From Candidatus Gastranaerophilales bacterium (GTDB taxonomy: Bacteria; Cyanobacteriota; Vampirovibrionia; Gastranaerophilales; Gastranaerophilaceae), in NCBI GenBank assembly GCA_944323215.1, contig CALURS010000004.1, positions 1 to 35,361 of the forward strand: a stretch of 35,361 nucleotides of DNA, in the 5' to 3' direction. Below the pieces are notes generated by a model that saw only the letters and a program-made list of their open reading frames with translations, ran no database searches and was not told where the DNA came from. The first letter of the stretch is position 1, and each line of letters opens with the position of its first letter. Shown one piece after another: positions 30,956 to 35,361 of the stretch. The translations under genes and the position numbers were made by a program.

Positions 30956-32067
30956 TATCTAAAAGCTCCTCTAATTTTTTCCCCTACTGAAACCTTCTTG
31001 TTTTTATTCAATTCAAGAAGTTTTTGATAAAGTTGTTTTTCCTCATTAGAAATCTTTGTCGGAGTAATAACACTTACAACCACAATATGATCTCCACGAT
31101 TAGACGGACGCGAAATAATAGGAACTCCAGCACCTTTTATTTTAACCGTCCTGCCGCTTTGAATACCTGCTGGAATATTTATTTCTCTATCACCGTCTAA
31201 AGTTTTAATAGTAACCGTATCACCTAATACTGCCTGAGCAGGAGTTACTTCTAATTTTGTATAAACATCAACACCTTCTCTTTGGAAGTATTCAGAATGC
31301 TTAACGTGGATTACCACATAAACATCACCCGATGCCCCGCCGTTAATACCTGCATCTCCCTCACCCGATAACCTCATTTTTGATCCATTATCAACACCTG
31401 CCGGGATTTTAATTTCAATTTTCTTTTCTTTATTAACTCTTCCCTGCCCTTTGCAATCCGGACAAGGAGAATCTATTGTCTTACCTGTTCCTTTACAATG
31501 CGGGCACTGAACGATTTGTGTAAAATGGCCTAAAATCGTTTGAGTAGTTTGTTGAACTTTTCCCGTACCGCCGCAAGTTTTACAAATTGAAGAAGTAGTT
31601 CCAGGTTTTGCACCGGTTCCGTTACAGGTTGAACACTTTTCTAAATGATCAATCTTAACCTCTTTCTCTACTCCGAAAACTGCCTGTTCAAAATCTATTT
31701 CGATATCAAGTCTTAAATCATCCCCACGCTGAGGAGCATTCGGGTCATAAGAACGACCTGAACCGAAACCAAATCCGCCAAAAAACGAATTAAAGATTTC
31801 ATCCAATCCGCCAAAACCTGCATCAAACGGTCCTGAGCCGAAGCCTGCATTCTTTAATCCGTCCTCCCCAAATCTATCATAAGTTGCACGCTTATCATCA
31901 TCTATCAATGTTTCATAAGCCTTGCCCAACTCTTTAAACTTTGACTCAGCATCCGGAGACTTGTTTACATCCGGATGCCACTGTCTTGCTAATTTCCTAA
32001 ATGCGCTTTTTATCTCATCTTTTGTTGCGTTCTTTGAAACGCCTAGTATTTCATAATAATCTGCCAT
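30955..32067 (-). CDS. dnaJ: Chaperone protein DnaJ
   Basis: The Hsp40 co-chaperone that stimulates DnaK ATPase. The J-domain (about 1-70) has the HPD motif in [10 protein letters not shown], then a Gly/Phe linker ([30 protein letters not shown]). Four zinc-finger motifs follow ([32 protein letters not shown], about 140-205), and the substrate-binding C-terminal sheets. All canonical type I parts are present; length is 370. ATG at 32067 is chosen because [10 protein letters not shown] is the universal N-terminus; the upstream in-frame TTG is unlikely. It starts 16 bases after grpE and is followed by the propeller gene with one-base overlap. Confidence 0.97.
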   Translation of the reverse strand: MADYYEILGVSKNATKDEIKSAFRKLARQWHPDVNKSPDAESKFKELGKAYETLIDDDKRATYDRFGEDGLKNAGFGSGPFDAGFGGLDEIFNSFFGGFGFGSGRSYDPNAPQRGDDLRLDIEIDFEQAVFGVEKEVKIDHLEKCSTCNGTGAKPGTTSSICKTCGGTGKVQQTTQTILGHFTQIVQCPHCKGTGKTIDSPCPDCKGQGRVNKEKKIEIKIPAGVDNGSKMRLSGEGDAGINGGASGDVYVVIHVKHSEYFQREGVDVYTKLEVTPAQAVLGDTVTIKTLDGDREINIPAGIQSGRTVKIKGAGVPIISRPSNRGDHIVVVSVITPTKISNEEKQLYQKLLELNKNKKVSVGEKIRGAFR

Positions 32068-32083
32068 TCTCTTTTTTATATAA

Positions 32084-32674
32084 TTATTCGGCAACAGCTA
32101 CATTTACCAATGACGGCCTTAATACCTTATCGCCTAACTTATATCCCTTCTGTAATTCCTGTATAACTGTATGTTCCGGATGTTCTGAGGTTGGGGTTTG
32201 CATTACTGCCTCGTGAAAATTCGGATCAAATTCTTTTCCTTCTGTTTCGATTACTTCTAAACCCAATTTTGACAATATATCCATTGTTTGTTTATGAAGC
32301 ATATTAAAATTATCTTTTACTACCTGACAATCTTCAACTTTTTCTAAAGCCGCCTCACCCCTGTCAAAATTATCAAGCACTTCAAGCATTTTCTTTAACG
32401 CATCTGCTGCACCGTATTTTATAAGACTTTCTCGCTCCTGCTCTTGTCTTTTTCTATAATTTTCAAAGTCTGCAGCAAGTCTTATGTATTGGTTGTTTAA
32501 CTGTTCAAAATCAGACTTTATCTTATCTAATTCTGACGGTTCTTTTGTTTCTTCTGCTTGTTCTTCTGCCTCAGAATCTTGTTCATTATTCACTTCTTCC
32601 GATTCAGATTCATTTTTCAATTCTTCATCAAGTTCTTTATTTTTATCATTTCCGCCCTTGAATGGATTTGTCAT
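32084..32674 (-). CDS. grpE: Nucleotide exchange factor GrpE
   Basis: Exchanges ADP for ATP on DnaK. The acidic, Glu-rich N-terminus ([28 protein letters not shown], about 18-45) is followed by a long coiled-coil helix with [42 protein letters not shown] (about 67-108), and the beta-wing with [56 protein letters not shown], close to family consensus. Length (196) is typical. GAGGTG lies before ATG and two overlapping promoters lie upstream. hrcA and dnaK, often neighbours, are absent here. Confidence 0.97.
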   Translation of the reverse strand: MTNPFKGGNDKNKELDEELKNESESEEVNNEQDSEAEEQAEETKEPSELDKIKSDFEQLNNQYIRLAADFENYRKRQEQERESLIKYGAADALKKMLEVLDNFDRGEAALEKVEDCQVVKDNFNMLHKQTMDILSKLGLEVIETEGKEFDPNFHEAVMQTPTSEHPEHTVIQELQKGYKLGDKVLRPSLVNVAVAE

Positions 32675-32692
32675 AATTCACCTCTACTTCAT

Positions 32693-32734
32693 ATTGTATA
32701 CACTTTATTATAAATTATCAAAGCTTTGTTACAA
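32693..32734 (-). promoter_or_regulatory. Two overlapping sigma-70 promoters for the grpE operon
   Basis: Minus strand: proximal promoter TTGATA (32721-32716)-17-TACAAT (32698-32693); distal promoter TTGTAA (32734-32729)-16-TATAAT (32712-32707). No CIRCE inverted repeat (TTAGCACTC-N9-GAGTGCTAA) is visible, so HrcA control is not supported. Confidence 0.6.
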
Positions 32735-32786
32735 GGAAAATTTATTTTTTTTTAACTTTTCACTCGATTTTTTTACAAAAAACGGA

Positions 32787-32792
32787 TAAAAT
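32787..32792 (+). promoter_or_regulatory. -10 element before the tRNA nucleotidyltransferase gene
   Basis: TAAAAT ends exactly six bases before ATG at 32799, and no Shine-Dalgarno is present. The -35 region is poor (TCGATT at a 17-base spacing). Transcription would start at or very near the A of ATG. Confidence 0.4.
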
Positions 32793-32798
32793 AATCTT

Positions 32799-33881
32799 AT
32801 GAATATAACAGATTCTACAGGAAAATTATATTATATAGGCGGCTGCGTAAGGGATGAACTTCTAAATCGCACCCCTGTTGATATTGATATTTGCTGTGAA
32901 GGCGACGCTATCAAATACGTTGAAGCTATGGGATATAAAATAATAAAAATCCAAAAAGATATAAGAACAGCAAGGGTAATTATTGACGGAGAAGAAATTG
33001 ACTTTGCCTCAACCAGAAAAGAAATATACCCATCTGCGGGACATCTTCCTGTTACAACAGAAACAGGCTGTCCGCTTAAAGATGACTTAATAAGAAGGGA
33101 TTTTACTCTAAACTCTATCGCAAAATCCGTCAAAACAAATGAATATAAGGACCCTACAGGCGGGATTGAAGATTTAAAATCCGGAGTACTGCGAGTACAT
33201 CATAGTAACAGTTTTATTGATGACCCCACAAGGATTATAAGGGGACTAAAATTTTCATTAAGATTCGGGTTTAAACTTGAAGAAGGGACTCATAAACTTC
33301 AAGATGAATACCTTAGGAATGTTAATTATGATATGAGCAAATCAAGGCTAAAAAAAGAACTTGTTGACTGTTTTAATCTTAATAAAGAGGAAGGTTTTAC
33401 ACGTTTTATTGATGAGGGAATTTATAAGTTACTTACTCCACAAAAACCCAAACAAGGATTAGCAAATATTGAAGCTGCCGTAAATAAATATCAGATTAAA
33501 ACTCCTTGGATTATATATCTTGGTAATTGTGACTTAACAATGCTTGACTTAACAAAACAAGAGCGAAAAATCATTGATAACTATAATATTCTAAAAACAC
33601 TGCCGCAGAGTGTTAACAAAGTAGAGCTTGATAAACTATGCAGAAAAATGGATTTAGAATCCTTAATTTTGTGGAGTATTTTTTGCAATCCTGATAAAGG
33701 GTTTAACTATATAGACAAAATAAAAACTCTTGAAACGGAATTGACGGGAGCAAGACTTGAAAGCCTTGGAGTAAAGGGGAAGAACATAGGTAAAGCCTTG
33801 GAGCTGATAAGAGAAGAAAAAATCAAAAACCCAAGTTTAACTCTGGAAGATGAAATCACACTTGCAAAAAAATTTATCTAA
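32799..33881 (+). CDS. Class II tRNA nucleotidyltransferase (CCA-adding or poly(A)-polymerase-like)
   Basis: Adds CCA or a partial CCA to tRNA 3' ends. The nucleotidyltransferase head has YIGGCVRDELLNRTPVDIDI (about 12-31), the GG-x-hR-D-x-LL motif with DxD metal-binding aspartates (here DID, 28-30). It continues with EEIDFASTRKE and the template motif region DDLIRRDFTLNSIA (about 95-108), and the neck helix DDPTRIIRGLKFSLRFGF (about 141-158), matching 'DDplRiLRaiRFaarfgf'. The tail is helical and less conserved. Length is 360. Whether it is a full CCA-adding enzyme or an A- or CC-adding relative cannot be read here. No Shine-Dalgarno is seen; it may be translated from a leaderless mRNA. Confidence 0.88.
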   Translation: MNITDSTGKLYYIGGCVRDELLNRTPVDIDICCEGDAIKYVEAMGYKIIKIQKDIRTARVIIDGEEIDFASTRKEIYPSAGHLPVTTETGCPLKDDLIRRDFTLNSIAKSVKTNEYKDPTGGIEDLKSGVLRVHHSNSFIDDPTRIIRGLKFSLRFGFKLEEGTHKLQDEYLRNVNYDMSKSRLKKELVDCFNLNKEEGFTRFIDEGIYKLLTPQKPKQGLANIEAAVNKYQIKTPWIIYLGNCDLTMLDLTKQERKIIDNYNILKTLPQSVNKVELDKLCRKMDLESLILWSIFCNPDKGFNYIDKIKTLETELTGARLESLGVKGKNIGKALELIREEKIKNPSLTLEDEITLAKKFI

Positions 33882-33893
33882 TCTTGTTATAAC

Positions 33894-33922
33894 TTTACCG
33901 AAAAAACAGGTCATGATAGAAT
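33894..33922 (+). promoter_or_regulatory. Promoter for der, placing transcription start at the ATG
   Basis: TTTACC (33894-33899), 17-base spacer, TAGAAT (33917-33922), then six bases to ATG at 33929. No Shine-Dalgarno lies between, so a leaderless der mRNA is predicted. Confidence 0.5.
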
Positions 33923-33928
33923 CAAAAT

Positions 33929-35260
33929 ATGAAAAGAAAACCGATAATAGCAATAGTAGGTCGCCCCAATGTGGGTAAATCAACATTTGTAAACCGTCTT
34001 GTAGGCAGAAGGCAGTCAATAGTTAACGATTTACCGGGGGTGACAAGAGATAGAATATATTTTGACTGTGAATGGCAGAACAAGCCTTTTACGGTAATAG
34101 ACACCGGCGGAATAATCCCGGGGGATGAAGATGAAATAATGCTTTCAATCTTTGACCAAGCTCGTATAGCTTGTGATGAAGCAGACAGAATAATATTTAT
34201 CGTAGACGGTATGGAGGGAATAACCCCCGTTGATGAAGATATAGCAAATATTTTAAGACGTTCAAACAAACCTGTATTTTTAGCGGTAAATAAAACGGAT
34301 TCGCCATCACACTTTGCAAACGCTGCTGAATTTTATTCGCTTTCACTTGGCGAGCCAATACCGATTTCAGCACTGCACGGTTCAGGCGGAGTCGGTGATA
34401 TTCTCGATATGGTTACTGACGGGTTTGAAACGGACGAAGCGCAACAAGAAGATACTGATATTAAGATTGCAATAGTCGGAAGACCAAACGCAGGTAAATC
34501 CTCTATCGTTAACGCTTTACTTGGAGAAAACAGAGTTATCGTTTCAAATGTTTCAGGCACAACAAGAGATAGTATTGACAGCAAAATCACTTATAAAGAT
34601 ACAGAATTCACTATAATTGACACAGCAGGAATACGAAAGAAATCAAAAGTAGATTGGGGTGTTGAGAAGTTTGCAGTAGACAGAGCAATCCGTTCAATAA
34701 GAGAATGCGATGTTGCAATACTTGTAATTGATGCTTCCGAAGGGATTTCTGACCAAGATAAAAAAATTGCATCTGTAATTACTGAAGCAGGCAAAGGTAT
34801 GATTGTTGCAATAAACAAATGGGATTTAATAGAAAACAAACAATCAAACACTATAAACAAATTTGACAAAATACTGGCAAATGAAATTCCGTTTTTAGCT
34901 TATGTCCCAAGAATATATATAAGTGCTGTTACTGGACAAAGATTAACACAGATATTTGACAAAGCAAAAGAAGTTTATGCTGAATGTACAAAACGAGTTT
35001 CAACAGGATTATTAAATAAAATAATTAATGAGGCGTATGCACTTAATCCGCCGCAAACAATCAAAAACAAAAAACTAAAGATTTTATACTCGACCCAAGT
35101 CGGAGCACAGCCGCCTACATTTGTACTTTTTGCGAACAATAGCGACTTGTTGAAAGAACACTACAAGCGTTATTTAGAAAACAAACTTCGTGAGGCTTTT
35201 GGATTTATGGGAACATCTATCAGAATTTCTGTTCGAGAAAGACAGGGTAAAAACAAATAA
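33929..35260 (+). CDS. der: Ribosome biogenesis GTPase Der (EngA)
   Basis: An essential double GTPase acting in 50S assembly. The first G domain (about 4-165) has GRPNVGKST, the G2 Thr region, DTGG and NKTD; the second (about 180-350) has GRPNAGKSS, DTAG and NKWD. The C-terminal KH-like domain (about 355-443) ends with FGFMGTSIRISVRERQG, the conserved 'f.G.piri.fr.r' ending. The length (443) is standard. No ribosome binding site is seen; the promoter -10 lies six bases before ATG. It follows the nucleotidyltransferase gene by 47 bases but has its own promoter. Confidence 0.97.
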   Translation: MKRKPIIAIVGRPNVGKSTFVNRLVGRRQSIVNDLPGVTRDRIYFDCEWQNKPFTVIDTGGIIPGDEDEIMLSIFDQARIACDEADRIIFIVDGMEGITPVDEDIANILRRSNKPVFLAVNKTDSPSHFANAAEFYSLSLGEPIPISALHGSGGVGDILDMVTDGFETDEAQQEDTDIKIAIVGRPNAGKSSIVNALLGENRVIVSNVSGTTRDSIDSKITYKDTEFTIIDTAGIRKKSKVDWGVEKFAVDRAIRSIRECDVAILVIDASEGISDQDKKIASVITEAGKGMIVAINKWDLIENKQSNTINKFDKILANEIPFLAYVPRIYISAVTGQRLTQIFDKAKEVYAECTKRVSTGLLNKIINEAYALNPPQTIKNKKLKILYSTQVGAQPPTFVLFANNSDLLKEHYKRYLENKLREAFGFMGTSIRISVRERQGKNK

Positions 35261-35298
35261 GGTCGGAGTAAGTATTTTTTAATAAATATTCTGTTTTA

Positions 35299-35339
35299 CG
35301 TCATCAAATATTGACGAAAATAGCAGATAATATTATACT
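35299..35339 (+). promoter_or_regulatory. Promoter and overlapping inverted repeat before the gene at the right edge
   Basis: TTGACG (35311-35316), 17-base spacer, TATACT (35334-35339) is a near-consensus promoter. The -35 is also the right half of an inverted repeat CGTCA-N8-TGACG (35299-35303/35312-35316), which could be an operator. The next ATG is six bases after the -10. Confidence 0.55.
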
Positions 35340-35345
35340 CTCTAT

Positions 35346-35361
35346 ATGAATAAAGTTGTTT
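35346..35361 (+). CDS. Start of a further gene, cut by the right edge
   Basis: ATG followed by four codons (MNKVV) lies six bases after a strong -10, in the same arrangement as der. Only the position relative to the promoter supports it; the product cannot be identified. Confidence 0.4.

Noticed and set aside
1-35361. CRISPR array, insertion sequence or prophage
   Set aside because: No regularly spaced direct repeats, terminal inverted repeats with transposase, or integrase and structural genes were seen.

Overview
This is an AT-rich, gene-dense bacterial chromosome segment. Its genes fit a strictly anaerobic, double-membraned bacterium: a class III (anaerobic) ribonucleotide reductase beside a rubredoxin, a TolC/EmrA-type envelope efflux set, and SMC-ScpA-ScpB chromosome condensation genes. 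Codon choice, several lineage-restricted proteins and the mix of Gram-negative envelope with Firmicute-like housekeeping genes suggest an intestinal Gastranaerophilales (Melainabacteria/Vampirovibrionia, non-photosynthetic relatives of cyanobacteria). That placement is inference from gene content. No rRNA, tRNA, CRISPR array, transposase, integrase or phage structural gene was found.

Layout. 1-1583 (minus): nrdD, cut by the left edge, preceded by a rubredoxin gene too short for routine ORF calling, with a consensus sigma-70 promoter. 1946-4759 (minus): a small exported protein, a MsmX/UgpC-type ABC ATPase, a PAS-histidine-kinase-like protein whose phosphoacceptor His and ATP-binding motifs are degraded, and an 87-residue unknown. 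4859-7923: a divergent efflux locus with a TolC-like protein on the minus strand and marR-emrA on the plus strand; no inner-membrane pump gene is present, and tandem palindromes lie at the marR promoter. 8035-13983: a small STAS-like protein, then an 1811-residue protein with a Gly/Ala-rich hydrophobic region, a helical solenoid of about 33-37-residue repeats and a distinct His/Cys-rich C-terminal domain. 13980-16060 (minus): lpd-lipA.

16289-20223 (plus): a monocistronic acidic coiled-coil protein, a WG-repeat-like exported protein, rpsB-tsf behind a structured leader and with an intercistronic hairpin, and a double zinc-ribbon protein. 20286-25063 (minus): smc-scpA-scpB. 25169-25648 (minus): a YbaK-type editing protein. 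25821-27267 (plus): a structured leader containing a 14-codon mini-ORF, followed by a lineage-type membrane protein. 27343-28878 (minus): lysS. 28939-32674 (minus): grpE-dnaJ-beta-propeller-O-methyltransferase. 32799-35361 (plus): a tRNA nucleotidyltransferase, der, and the first codons of another gene; these three plus-strand genes have a -10 element six bases before ATG and no Shine-Dalgarno, suggesting leaderless mRNAs.

Most promising for new biology: the 1811-residue repeat protein with its C-terminal domain, the degenerate histidine kinase fused in transcription to a transporter ATPase, the structured leaders before rpsB and before the 26002 gene, and the apparent mixture of leadered and leaderless genes.
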